From positions 1 through 64,000 of the forward strand of contig JAEUWP010000127.1 in NCBI GenBank assembly GCA_018524725.1: DNA of 64,000 bases, given 5' to 3'. Positions 12,289 through 23,113 of this stretch are shown piece after piece. Under the pieces are notes generated by a model. That model searched no databases, was not told the DNA's origin, and worked only from the letters and a program-made list of their open reading frames with translations. The stretch is from Podaxis mareebaensis. Taxonomy: Eukaryota > Basidiomycota > Agaricomycetes > Agaricales > Agaricaceae. Made by a program: the position numbers and the translations under genes. Position 1 is the stretch's first letter. Every line of letters starts with the position of its first letter.

Positions 12289-12913
12289 TTAGGATCCTGG
12301 CTGAACGTTTGGAGCACAGCGACCAGCGTTGGGGTCAACCGTAAAGGTGTAGAAGTTGCCCGGGCTAATCCTTCCAGAACCACCCTAGAGCCATAGTTTG
12401 AGTGATTGAGAGCGTTGAACGGTTAGCGATGTTATCTTACCCTGTCGCACCTCCTGGCAGCGTTCTCGAGAACCCTCTGGCAGTTGACTTCGGACGGCGC
12501 AGCAACGATATTCCTGCTATTGAACGCGATGAAATCACCTGATGATGCTAAAGTGAACGACTGGAGCAAATGCAACTTTCAACAAAACATACACCTATTG
12601 CCGTTGGGCAAATTGAAGCAGCGGCTTCCAGAATCACCAGGACGGAACTTGTGGATCGATCGGTGAGCGGAGGATAGTGGAGCGATGACCATCAGCGATC
12701 GATATTACCTGATCCTTAGCAACGTCGTTGCAGAAGTTGTTGATGAACCGGATGCAGTCTACGGCTGGCCTAGTACCCCCTGAGTAGCAAGAGGGCGGCG
12801 GGATACCTTGGGCCAAAGCGACGGCCAAAAGGCTGGCTAAGAAAGTCTAATACAAGGGTTATACTGTTGATGTACAACGTGATTATCCATGTTCAACGTA
12901 CAGCTTTGAACAT
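12289..12913 (-). CDS. Small secreted Y3-like glycan-binding protein, five exons
   Basis: Reading by splice signals gives a 132-residue protein. Exon 1 is only 12 nt (MFKA, 12902-12913). Introns are 12847-12901, 12648-12708, 12539-12592 and 12385-12440 (54-61 nt); phases fit exactly and the total is 399 nt. The N-terminus is a signal peptide (MFKATFLASLLAVALAQG). The mature part has spaced cysteines in the order PSCYSG, VDCIRFINNFCND, SRCFNLPNGN, RCDFIAFNS, VNCQRVLENAARRCDR and NAGRC. This matches the Y3-type lectin fold known from Coprinus comatus. Carbohydrate binding is inferred from the family. It lies on the opposite strand to module A and upstream of the first laccase block. Confidence 0.8.
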
Positions 12914-14600
12914 CTTTGAGTTAGGTGAGAATTTGGAGCAAGACGAAGAGACTCTGTTCGAGCTGGAGACCCCGCTGTTACCTAGGGAAGCATTTTATAC
13001 CCAAGGGCTACCTCAAGCGCTTACTCCTTTCCTCGGGTTGAACGTCATCCACCGCGCAAAACCCGCACCATAGCGTGCTGACTCCCTACCTACAAAGCGT
13101 TAGAATGGAAATAATAACATTAGCGGCATTGACTCGACTTCTGCCTCTTATGTGACAACTACATCTCATATGGCGTCGAAACCGGACTTTTCGACTTCGG
13201 GTAAAACGCGTTATCGAGGATGAAGCTTTTTTATTCACCATTGGGAGGGACAAAACATCGGGAGTTTAATCAATTCCTGAAGCCAATTTTCTGGAGGAAG
13301 ACGAGCACGTCGATAAACACCGGTTCACTCGCAAATGTACCATGGGCCTAAGGTCCAGTCTCAAATCATCCCTTTCCCTGATTTGGTTAATCTGGGGTAC
13401 GCCGACTTGACATTCCGCGCCAGTCCAACCATTTACGACGCTCGCATTCGGGTCGAAATTATCAGTATGAGGTAAACGTATGGCCTAAACGAAAGCTAGA
13501 AGGCAAAATACCCTTCGATTGCTAGTGGTGGCCTCTTAGAGTCGGTCCTGGCACGGCTGAGAACAAACAGTATGTAACATGTTGCCGCCGCCGCATTCAT
13601 TTTGAATTTCGACGAACGAGTCCAGTGGGACCATCGTTTCAGCTGACCTTTTCCCAATCATTTTGACTCCAGGGATGGCGTGCAACTATCCTTTTTGTGA
13701 ATTGGTCGGGGCAATGAACAAGCTGGAACTTCACGGTCTCGGTGCGCTCCAAGTACGTTCGAGGCCCAAACCATTTAGGTGGTTTCGATAGTCGCGGTCT
13801 TTCAACCCCCCGCATGATGTAACCGCACAAATAACAATTACACCAATGTTTCCGAGCCAAGGGATCTTACCTACGGACCCGAGGTGCCCGGAATTTGTGT
13901 CGGAGACGCCAGCAGAGAAACTTAGAAAATGCGGCAAGCATTGCGTGTATATTGTTTTGATCAGTATGGCACACGTCATATTTCGTCTGTGTGAAATATG
14001 TGGAAGTGATTTGAGTGGTGAACGGGCTCTGTATGGGGTTAAGACAAGGGAGATAAGTAGATGCTTGCTTACACTACATTGTCAGTCTATCGTGTGCCTG
14101 GGAACGATTAGAATATCACATCACAGAGGCTGTGCGAGCGTGATGCCGACGAACTGATGTCTGGGCACTCTCAATCTGGTGTTGCTATCATGTCGTCTCA
14201 AGATAGCTATGAATTAGCATGGGTGACGTCGAGCCGAATCGACTAACACCTTGAAGTGGGGATAATCATCTGCTCTCTTCCCAAGGGGCAATGCTGTTCG
14301 CAACGACTGGGGGACGTTTGAGACGAAAACAAATCTTTTCGCCCAGCGCTTGACAATGATCCTCGTTCGCCGGCTCAGTAAACTCTATCGCGGCTCGTGG
14401 GAGCACCATGTCTCCTTGCGGGTTCAGGACGCGACTTCTCGCAGCTCCGTGTTCGATAACTGAAAACAAGCCGTCCGAGACCGAAACTCCCATGTTCCTG
14501 TGGATTCCCCATTGGCTCTTCATTTCTGCGACATATATCTCAACATACAAGATTCTTTATCATTGTGTGAACAAAGGCATGTAGCTACAAGGTGACAATT
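12914..14600. other. Gene-poor stretch left of laccase block 1
   Basis: No gene I can support. A 95-codon minus-strand open frame (14266-14550) and two overlapping ones at 13639-13979 match nothing I know. A short patch near 13600-13680 (around TCAGCTGACC) resembles 30270-30355, suggesting the laccase-block duplication once reached this far left and has mostly decayed. Confidence 0.4.
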
Positions 14601-14921
14601 TCACCCGGAACTTGGAACCGGTAAGGGAGTCTGCGATGTAGTCACGCTGGGGCTTTGCCTATTGGTGTTTTGTTTTCTCAGTTCAAGAGCTGGGCTAGGT
14701 GCAGACGCAAGATAACTTACGTCCAGATAATTGTTGTAGTCGTATCCGTGATGAAAGGCGGTTCCTTCATCAGGGTATGGAGCACCTTCTTCTGGGTGAA
14801 CACAGGGGGAGTCTGTCGCGGAGACTGAGTAATATCACAGCCGGATTGCTAGGAAGGTACTCACTGCAGCAGCTGCCGCAATGACAAATATCGCGAAGGT
14901 GAAAGAGAACTTCGAAAACAT
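14601..14921 (-). CDS. Small secreted protein, copy 1 (about 67 residues)
   Basis: ATG at 14921 opens a 19-residue signal peptide (MFSKFSFTFAIFVIAAAAA). A 52-nt GTGAGT...ACAG intron follows. Exon 2 is TPPVFTQKKVLHTLMKEPPF into a Thr/Ile run ending IIWT. A second intron (GTAAGT at 14720) leads to a Ser/Thr/Pro tail ending PVPSSG and a stop at 14601. The mature chain is about 48 residues with no cysteine, so it is not a typical disulfide-rich effector. The paralogue at 31538-31862 has the same exon layout. Divergent from laccase 1. Function unknown. Confidence 0.7.
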
Positions 14922-15520
14922 TGAAAACGTTAGGGGATTCTCGCATCGACCATCCCAGTTCCTTCAGGTACTTATAACATTCTAGCGCGCCCTCTTTCTC
15001 CGTTTGTTTCAAGCTAGGTACTGCTACTGCGTACACACGATCATCGGCGCGCAGTTTTTGCGTGATTCAGCATCTCCATGACGTTAAAGAGGCAATATCT
15101 TTCGTACGTAAGTCTCCACTTGCATTCATCTCCCAGAGCTCTATCTTCGCGTTTCATCTCAGGTAAGAATTAGATGACAGCTGCGCTTTCGGGGACAAGT
15201 TCAGTATTCTCACATCTGCGAATGATATCGTCAGCTCAAACCCCAAGTATCCTCATAAGTCAGTCCATATTACGGTGTCCTTCAGTAAAAGGCAGCCGGT
15301 GCCGCGTTTTCGTGGCATCCATGAGCGTCGGCGAACCCACGGTCGCCCTGAAACTTTTCAATCCTCCATAACATTTGCCCCTTTCTGCTTGCTTTATTGC
15401 GACAGAGACGGTGAGGCATCCCCGGTATCCCAGCGGAGGGAACGAAAAGATGATAGTCAGGGAGTATAAGTAGGAGAGCAAAACCAGCAAACGATTAAAC
15501 TTGACAACCGCGCCTTACCC
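14922..15520. promoter_or_regulatory. Shared bidirectional promoter, copy 1
   Basis: A 599-bp gap between divergent starts. TATAAG lies at 15465-15470, 56 bp before the laccase ATG. TATAAG on the minus strand is at 14971-14976, about 50 bp before the other ATG. Motifs also present in copy 2 include a TGACGTTA CRE-like octamer (15079-15086), GTACGTAAG (15104-15112) and GATTCAGC just left of them. Confidence 0.6.
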
Positions 15521-17747
15521 ATGAAGCGTTTCATTGTCTTGCAATCACTCATAGCTGTCGCATTGGCAGGCATTGGACCTGTTGCCGATTTACACATTGG
15601 CAACCGAATCATCGCCCCAGATGGCTTCAATCGCTCGTGGGTTTGGCTTCCATTATGCCACCCCAATCTTCTCTGACTCCTTGCAGTACGGTTTTGGCGG
15701 GAACAGCGTCCGGCTTTTCCATGCCAGGTCCTCTGATAACTGGAACCAAGGTCAGCGTACGCTTCTCATGTACCATTCTTCTCGTCGTTGACACGCATTG
15801 CAATAGGGTGATCACTTCCAACTTAATGTGATCAACGAGTTGACAGACACTACGATGTTGAGGAGTACGAGCATCGTGAGCTACTTAGACTGCGCTTTAT
15901 ATTCAGCGTATTTGACCGTGTCCTTAGCACTGGCATGGCCTCTTTCAGGCTGGCTCAAGCTGGGCCGACGGGCCCGTCGGCGTTACACAATGTCCCATCG
16001 CACCAGGAAACTCTTTCTTGTACGAGTTCAACGTCCCAGACCAAGCAGGAACGTTCTGGTACCATTCCCATTACTGTAGGTGCTATTTCTATGGCAAGAT
16101 CAATTTCTAATATGTATTAGCAACGCAATACTGCGACGGTCTTCGTGGGGCTATCGTAATCTACGACCCTAATGATCCGCATGCCTCCAGGTGAGTTTGA
16201 TCTGTTGCCCTGTTTTTATGCCTCGTCTTAACTACAACCATTTATAGGTATGACGTGGACAACGGTTCGTCGAGATACCCTGTCTCTGGGAACATTAATT
16301 TACCCTAATGTTTAGATGATACGGTGATTACCCTTGCCGACTGGTATGCGTCTGTGCCTTCTAGCCTTGATTTCCCGCTCATCATTTGAAAGGTATCACG
16401 TACCGGCGAAATCTGCCGGACTCGTACCAACCGAAGATGCGACACTCATCAACGGCCTCGGAAGATACCCTCAAGGTCCAACATCTCCCCTGGCGGTTAT
16501 TTCTGTCGAAGCCAGAAAGCGGTATAGATTCCGTCTTGTATCTATTTCCTGTGACCCGAACTTCACTTTTTCTATTGACGGACATGTCATGGTCAGTGGA
16601 ATTTGTGGACCACACCGCCGTTCCTCACTAACATTACTCCTCGAAGACTATTATTGAAGTTGACGGTGTCAATGTCACTCCTCTCGAAGTAGACTCGATT
16701 CAAATCTTCGCCGGTCAACGCTATTCCTTCGTCCTCAATGCCAACCAGCCAACGGATAACTACTGGATTCGTGCGCTTCCCAACTTTGGTCCCGGCGACT
16801 TTGCCAACGGTGTCAACTCTGCCATCCTTCGCTACCAAGGTGCGCCTGTGGCCGATCCCACAACCACACAATCGCCCAACAGCAAGCCTCTGGTGGAGAC
16901 GGACCTCCATCCCCTGGAGAATCCCGGTGCACCCGGAACTCCCCAAATCGGAGCGGCGGACGTCAATCTTCGGCTTGACATTACCTTCAATGGGACGACG
17001 TTCTTTATCAACGGCAGTCCATTCATCCCTCCTACCGCTCCTGTTCTCTTGCAAATCCTCAGTGGTACAAGAGACCCGACTGAACTCTTGCCTCCTGGCA
17101 GTGTCTATGTTATTCCACGGGACTCTGTGATTGAGGTGACGATCCCTGGAGGCTCTGTTGGGAGCCCTGTAAGTACGATCCAATGCATGTCTATCCTCGT
17201 ACTGATGTCCTATCTTTAGCATCCCTTCCACTTGCATGGTGTACGTCTCCTCGTGACTCTTGAAGGAAAATCTCCGTTTGACCCATCAACAGCATGCATT
17301 TGATGTCGTACGAAGCGCTGGAAACTCCAGCACTAATTTCGTCAACCCCGTCCGCCGAGACGTCGTCAGCCTTGGATCCAGTACGAGCGATAACGTGACG
17401 ATCCGCTTCAAGACTGACAATCCTGGACCTTGGATCTTCCATTGGTGCGTATACCGCTTACGATGTCTGATATAGCCACTCAGACTGTATTACCTTCCCT
17501 GTAGCCACATCGATTGGCATTTGGAAATGTGAGTAGTTTCAACTTGACTAACGGGGCTGAGACTAATATGTCCTCTTAAAAGTGGGCTAGCCATCGTATT
17601 TGCGGAAGATGTTGCTTCGATTGCAACCCAAACTCATCCTCGTACGATCTTCTCGTTCAGTTCGCCATTCAGTTAATAATCTTGGTAATAGCTGCTTGGG
17701 ATGAACTCTGCCCCATCTATGATGCGCTGCCCCCTGATGAGCTCTGA
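15521..17747 (+). CDS. Secreted laccase 1 (multicopper oxidase)
   Basis: Oxidises phenolic substrates and reduces O2 to water outside the cell (family knowledge). The signal peptide is [17 protein letters not shown] and the mature start is [11 protein letters not shown]. All four copper signatures are present once 13 short introns are removed: [12 protein letters not shown] (L1), GTFWYHSHY then [10 protein letters not shown] (L2), HPFHLHGHAF (L3) and [16 protein letters not shown] (L4). The residue at the T1 axial position is Leu. The end is [16 protein letters not shown], with TGA at 17745-17747. Introns often split the copper motifs, for example FHC|H. Nearly identical to laccase 2 in its middle part. 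Confidence 0.92.
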
Positions 17748-18069
17748 CAAGGCTAGGGGTACCAAATCCTCTCCAGGGTTTGTTCGTTGGGAGATGCTAG
17801 GCTTGAATTCACTTTTGTTGATGAGCGAGGCAGAATGATCATTTGTTGAATATCTATTGTGATGTGTTGCTATTAATAATCGAAATAAGTTCACACAAGG
17901 ACTCTTGGATTGTGATTTTAAGGATAAAAATTGTGAGACATAGAGAATGCCAATCCGGAGTTATGTAAGGAATATTTGTGGTACTGTGCGTTAGTCGTTT
18001 AAGTGGTACCGTCATGTGTACCCTATGTCAGGATGGGTGATTCAACGTTCCTGTGGCGCATACCCAATT

Positions 18070-18290
18070 GACTATGTGCAATCTCCGTAGCTGTTAGGGG
18101 ATCACCATAATTATAAAATTTATATAGGTAGATTATAGACCACCAAGGAGTCCCTGTAGATCTGTGATAATTTTATTACTCTTGTCCGCAGAGAGTTCCT
18201 GAATGAGGTCATGCGGTCCCAAGTCTAACTGAGCCAATCAAAGACATATCTAATTGCAGGAGCGAGGTTGATGTATTATTTCTGAGAACA
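18070..18290 (-). pseudogene. Relic of a sugar-transporter terminal exon and 3' UTR
   Basis: On the minus strand, LDLGPHDLIQELSADKS is readable from about 18230 to 18180. It matches the last exon of the transporter at 37243-39693 (LDLGLHGLVQELVADDHP). Similarity continues into the 3' flank (TCCGTAGCT(G/A)TTAGGGGATC) down to about 18070. No other transporter exon is found upstream. An open frame at 18312-18581 does not resemble the transporter. Confidence 0.65.
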
Positions 18291-18623
18291 GCGGCAAGGT
18301 CTTGATGGGTATTACAAATTTCCCTCTGAGGCTAGAAGTATGTTGGTGATGTCCCCTCGATAGTTGAAATGCAGTTGAGAAACCTTGGTGGTCGGACCAG
18401 TAACGGGTATATGTGTACGCAAATTGCGCAGACAAGCCAGCCGATCGCAGGCCCAGATATAGTTTACGTCGGGATCGAATGATGAAATTAGTTTGGCTAA
18501 CTTTGCAAGTAGCCGTACCGGAATAGGGGGAATGCAACCAAAACGGGACAGGTGGTGCTTACATAACAACTGATCCAGCATGTTGGCGTTCGTTCATAGC
18601 ATCCTTGTTCGTCGTTGCCCAAG

Positions 18624-19389
18624 ATGACGACGCAGCTATCTTACATGTCCATAGCCGCAGCGCTTGTCGACCACGGGAAAAGCTTCGAGGTACCGTAAAC
18701 GTTAACATTTACGAACCTCCGCTCTTACCAACCCCGCCCACGCTAATAGGAAGTCCGCATAGATGATTACATCCAAGCATATATGACAACCGGCCGACCG
18801 CCTCAGCCAGTTCCACAAGTCCCAACAGGGGACAAGGAACGAGGATTACTCGGACTACCTCCTCTCTTTAAGCCTATATCTGAATATGATCCAATCTTAG
18901 CCGATCGGCCGAAGGAATCCACTCCATCGTCTCAATTATCGGGTTCACGGAAGAAGGATCCCGCCAGTCTTCCTTCAATCCAGGACTTTAAGTGTGAAAA
19001 GGTTGGGAGTGAGATGTTTCATACCATTTGTTGTTCAGAGCCGTATACTTGGTTTAGTCCAGAGGTACGCAGACCTATAACCTCCGCGTCTTTCGAATGA
19101 TTTGTTGACTATTCTCCAGGAACTGCGGTACTACGCGTATAAGAAAGGACACCGACACCCACCAACAGACGAATTGCAAAGCATAACTACTAAGCCCGAA
19201 TACGCTCAGCACAGCTTTGAGGTATGTACCCCATCCTTGTTGGGCCGCTGCACCCTTGCTTGGAGATGGTGCGGCCATTTTCTGTCTGAAATGACTGTTT
19301 CTCTCGCTCAGGAACTACGTGTCGTCTATATGTTAGCAGGACGTGAGCTCAAATCAGCAGAGATAATCGCTGCTATGCAAGGCAGATGA
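18624..19389 (+). CDS. Protein with three SFEELR-type repeats
   Basis: Four exons: 18624-18689, 18750-19064, 19120-19221 and 19312-19389. They encode about 187 residues. Three related motifs are seen: KSFEEVRIDDYIQAY, WFSPEELRYYAYKKG and HSFEELRVVYMLAGRE. Each intron falls, in phase 0, exactly between the two Glu codons of one motif. Between repeats 1 and 2 lies a Pro-rich segment (GRPPQPVPQVP). The motif resembles the F-x-E-E-L-R-x-x-D-Y element of fungal Nup98/Nup145-type nucleoporins, so a nuclear-pore link is possible but not shown. Well-spaced splice signals make the gene model good; the function is unassigned. Confidence 0.7.
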
Positions 19390-20010
19390 TGCGCTCTGTC
19401 TCTATGAGTCTCAAGATGCATTATCAGGACCAACCGCCCCGAGCTACACGAAGGCGCCACCCACTAAGCCCATTATTCACATATTGGATTGTGTTTCGCC
19501 TTGAAACGTTGGATGGATGGAAGGGGACCTGGTCAACACTTAAACTTCGATCGGCTTAGCTTGTCCTTGCCGTGTTGGACGTCTAACTGATGTCATTGAT
19601 ATAAACAATCGCGTACTGAGTTGATTGCTATTTCGGACAATAAATATTCATGGAATGGATGGACGGCACAAGTAATGATACCAGTCAAGAAAGAAACGAG
19701 ATCCAAAACGACGCCACACCGCCTGATAATGCTGGATCTGGGGGTTGTCGAAGTTGGGTAACACAAGGTTTTTGTACCTATCAAAGTAAGCTTTCACTTC
19801 CAAAGAAGGAACTTTGAATATTCTGGTCCCTCAAGAGAGTGGGTAGTAAGTGAGATGGTCCTGGAAACCTTCAGACTTTAGGATCCATAATAGGTATGAC
19901 TAACTGCGGCTATGAACGAGCATGACATTACATATAAAGATGGGTTAAGGATATCAACAGAGAGCTAAGAATGAGCAAAAGATATAGAGTGCAAAAGATA
20001 CAGTATTTGA
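19390..20010. other. Intergenic, nothing recognised
   Basis: This stretch separates the convergent ends of the SFEELR gene and membrane module B. No gene, RNA or repeat was recognised. Confidence 0.5.
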
Positions 20011-21812
20011 TTACCGGGAGGTTCTACATGATCGAAGACGAGGCTGGCTGTCGATTCTTTCGATGGTATTACTGGCGTGTAACGTAAGGGACGATGGGGA
20101 CGCGTGCGACCGCGAGAGATTTGAGTGTTCAAGTTCATCGAGGAGGAGACGAGAGATGTTGTCCAAGTTAAAACAGAGAAGGTGGTCGGGATTGAGGAGG
20201 AGACAAAGAATGCCGAGGAGTAAGGTGGCGAGCGCAAGAATAACAACTAAGCTGATGAAGAACGGTCGGCTAGCCACCAACGCCATCTCGTCCGCCTGGC
20301 CAACGGATTTTGTAGTGAAGGTATTGAAGTTGGGAACTGAGAGCGTATAGACGCCTGGACGAGTTCCGTTGTAACCGTCCAAGAAAGCCTTGGAGGCTGA
20401 ACGGAAGAAACGGTTCATGTTTTCGTTTATGGTAGGTATCGGGAAAGGCCTGAATGATGTATCGCAAGTACTGTCCTCGGCACAGAAAAGGAGAAGTCGG
20501 GCAACAGAGCTGAAGGTATTTGAGGAGATACCGTGGATGGAGTCAGGGAAGTTATAAGCGAGGTCTGGGATAAGTGAAGAAACGAATTGGTTTCGCAGCA
20601 TAAACCTAGAGTCCATGTTGCCGATTGGAGGGTGGTCAATCCGCACAGCATGGAGCGTGCCTTTGTTCAAGGTGACTTCGGCCGTGTAGACTTCAATTTG
20701 GGGTTCGCATACGAGGGCGGTCGCAGCTTGAGGTACGAGCAGCCCACTCCCCTGGAGTTTAGGCTCGAGTTCAGCGCGAGGAGTTGTAGGAAGACCAGTG
20801 AGGTCAAGTAATGGCGCGTCGGGTTCAGAAGAGTTTCGATCGTAAACAGCGAAAATCCAGGAGGAGCTGAAAAAGGTCGTTGGCCACGTTGTTATGGGGA
20901 CAAAGGCTAATAAAGGTTTAGTAGGATGCAATTATGACTTGAGGACAATCATTCACCTTTGCTCTGGGCCTCCATAATGAAGGTATTGTCCCAGAGCTTC
21001 CAGAAGATGTAATTGGACGTGTACTTCCATATTGTCGGCTTGTGCCACGCACAATTGAAATCAAAAGAAAGAACATCGCTTTTGTAAACAATCCGATTGC
21101 CGCTTGTGTTGAACTGTTTCGATGGCCAGGGGATCATCAGGTTATCCGATGACTGAAACCCAAAAGCCACCTTCTCGAAGAGCTCGAGGCGGAGAATGGA
21201 GTTCGCTCTTGTATCTATCATCCACGTGTTCTCTTCCTTGAAGTCTGCCGTCGTATTGTAATAGTAAGGGAAGGTGACATTTGCTATGGATATGTTGAGC
21301 GGGACGTCAATAGGCACCGTCGTAACGACAACTGTGCTGGGGCCCAAGCCTCCGAGTAACATGAACAAGCCAACCAATACCATTGCTATCCGAAATAGTG
21401 TCGTTGCGGCTCGCGAGAAGAAGTGTTGAGTCTGGCGAATGATCCCAGTAGTAAGTTTTGATACCCGATCCGTCCCTCGCAACTCCAGTCGACCAGAACG
21501 TTCGTATTGAGCCACCCACTCCGCACTGAAGACGAACAATAGGATATCCTTCGCTGCCGTCACTGCCAACGCATGCCAGACAATGAACAACACGGTGAAA
21601 CCGCCTTTGGCTTCGGAGAGTGAGATGCGGGAAGGCAGGTTAAGTATGATAGGGTTTGCGAGGGCGACCGCAGAGAGTGAGAGGAAAGCGCTTTCAAGGA
21701 GGCCAAAAATCCCGACGCGGTAGAGGATGGCTTTTCGCGTCAGATGATCTTCTCCTGTATTCGCATCGTCGTTGTTCTCGGGATCAAGTAGAAGGAAGGA
21801 CTGAGGGGACAT
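20011..21812 (-). CDS. Four-TM glycosylated ectodomain protein, module B
   Basis: ATG at 21812. TM1 is around GIFGLLESAFLSLSAVAL. The hallmark is SLSEAKGGFTVLFIVWHALA. The loop has FSAEWVAQYERSGRLEL, TDRVSKLTTG and FFSRAATTLFR. TM3 ends GGLGPSTVVV. The ectodomain carries sequons such as NIS, NVT, NTT and NTS. One intron, about 20909-20958, occupies the family position. Exon 2 has NMNRFFRSASKAFLDGYNGTRPG, almost the same as in module A. It ends with TM4 (FFISLVVILALATLLLGILCLLL) and CFNLDNI, then a Ser/Arg-rich cytosolic tail about 45 residues longer than in the others. A and B form one sub-family by this shared segment. Confidence 0.8.
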
Positions 21813-21958
21813 GCGGTGTTAAGTGTAAGATGTAGGTCTAGGTTGGTCAGACCCTGAGGGAAGAGGGACAGGTTTCCTCTTGAGGGGTCTGAAGAAAAGC
21901 AATCTCGCTGAAGTTCCATGAATGGAACAAAGGGAAGCACTTCTTGAGCACATTGGCC

Positions 21959-22843
21959 ATCAGGGAAAACCACTTTTCTTTATTCAACTCAATTAGGGAC
22001 ATTAAGGATAAATAAGGTATTATAAGGGTGCAGTCATGTCAGTTATCAAAATAAGTAGGATTTGTGGAATAGCAATGGTACCCTACTTATTGCCCACTTA
22101 TTTGCAACTTATTCATTCTTATTCATTCTTATTAGACCTAATAAGGGTGCCAAAAAGATAATTCATAAAACTATAAGTAGTCATGTGATCACACAAGGGC
22201 ATCCCAAATGGGGTGTTTGGTACTGTGTGCCTATACTAACAAGGTATTCATATAGCTTTCAAGCTAAGTTAGTATATTATGTCATCATTATTATATAATA
22301 TGGTGAGTGCAATAGACAGGAGTTGAACTCTTGACCTTTTGTCATCACACCCATCATGACTAGGTTAACCACTACACCAAAATCCCATTCTCATTCTGAG
22401 ATGGCAATAGAATTATATTACACTTGAGTGGCAGGGGACTCTGCATCACACAAACAGTCATCACATGTGGCCATGGCTGTCATCAGCCCTGCTGCCATCA
22501 TATGCATTGCTCCACTTCATCAATGTTTGACAATGCAGTTGATATGAATAACAAGTGAGAGTTATTTCAAACTTATGTTAGGATTAAATATGATCCAATA
22601 AGGTCCAATAAGAGGGACCAAATAAGTACTGATCTAATTTGTGATAATAAGGGAACTGGGTTTTAACCAATGAACTTATTGGCTTTTGATTGCCTTGCTT
22701 GAGCAACAAATAAGAATTGCATAAGTTGAATTCTATATGATAAGTGGGGATAAGTTACAATGAGGTATAATAAGAAGAATAAATATGGCTGCCTCCTAAT
22801 TTGCCCTTATAAATTCAAATAAGGAAAAGCGGATTTTCCTGAT
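21959..22843. mobile_element. Non-autonomous TIR element (MITE-like), about 885 bp
   Basis: The left end (21959-22000: ATCAGGGAAAACCACTTTTC...) and the reverse complement of the right end (22843-22803: ATCAGGAAAATCCGCTTTTC...) align for about 40 bp with roughly three quarters identity and one indel. The interior is strongly AT-rich, full of ATAAG words and lacks any transposase frame. A tRNA-like sequence lies inside. No convincing target-site duplication was found, so superfamily is open. It sits about 150 bp upstream of module B. Confidence 0.6.
22300..22388 (-). other. tRNA-like sequence with A and B boxes, probably a relic
   Basis: On the minus strand, TGGTGTAGTGG (22369-22379) fits a Pol III A box. 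GAGTTCAACTC (about 22320-22330) fits a B box with mismatches. A GTCAT/ATGAC stem surrounds a loop of about 10 nt instead of 7, and no acceptor stem closes. It is therefore not a working tRNA. A tRNA-derived SINE head or captured tRNA fragment is more likely. Confidence 0.45.
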
Positions 22844-23113
22844 GCTTTCAGGGTCAAGTCAGCATATACACAAATTCAGCGGCAGTGACACAGTGAAGAG
22901 CCAATTCTGCAGACGACTTGGTGAGGACATGGAACTACTTACCGGACTGCATGAAATAGGGGTATGCATGCTTGACGACTTGATCAGCTATGTTTAAATA
23001 TAGGCACGGCAATATGTCTGATGATGGGAGTATTTGCACGTGCTTGGACCGGGGGGCATCGGAGTTTGAAAGGGGGTGTTTCTTGGAGATTGTGAACGAC
23101 GTTGGTGAGGAGG

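Larger units (their letters stand above)
13600..18045 (+). repeat. Duplicated block, copy 1 (small secreted protein + laccase)
   Basis: Direct repeat of about 30270-34995. The strongest matches cover the small secreted gene, the laccase and its introns. Similarity is weaker in the shared promoter and fades at both ends. The rightmost clear match is the segment just before 18045, which resembles the one just before 34995 (both end in GGGTGG or GGGTGATTCA-like sequence). Confidence 0.75.

Noticed and set aside
16593..17237. 214-codon minus-strand ORF, repeated at 33537-34181
   Set aside because: Antisense shadow of the laccase coding region. It recurs only because the laccases are near-identical.
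22300..22388. Functional tRNA gene
   Set aside because: Oversized anticodon loop and no closing acceptor stem. Kept only as a tRNA-like relic inside the TIR element.
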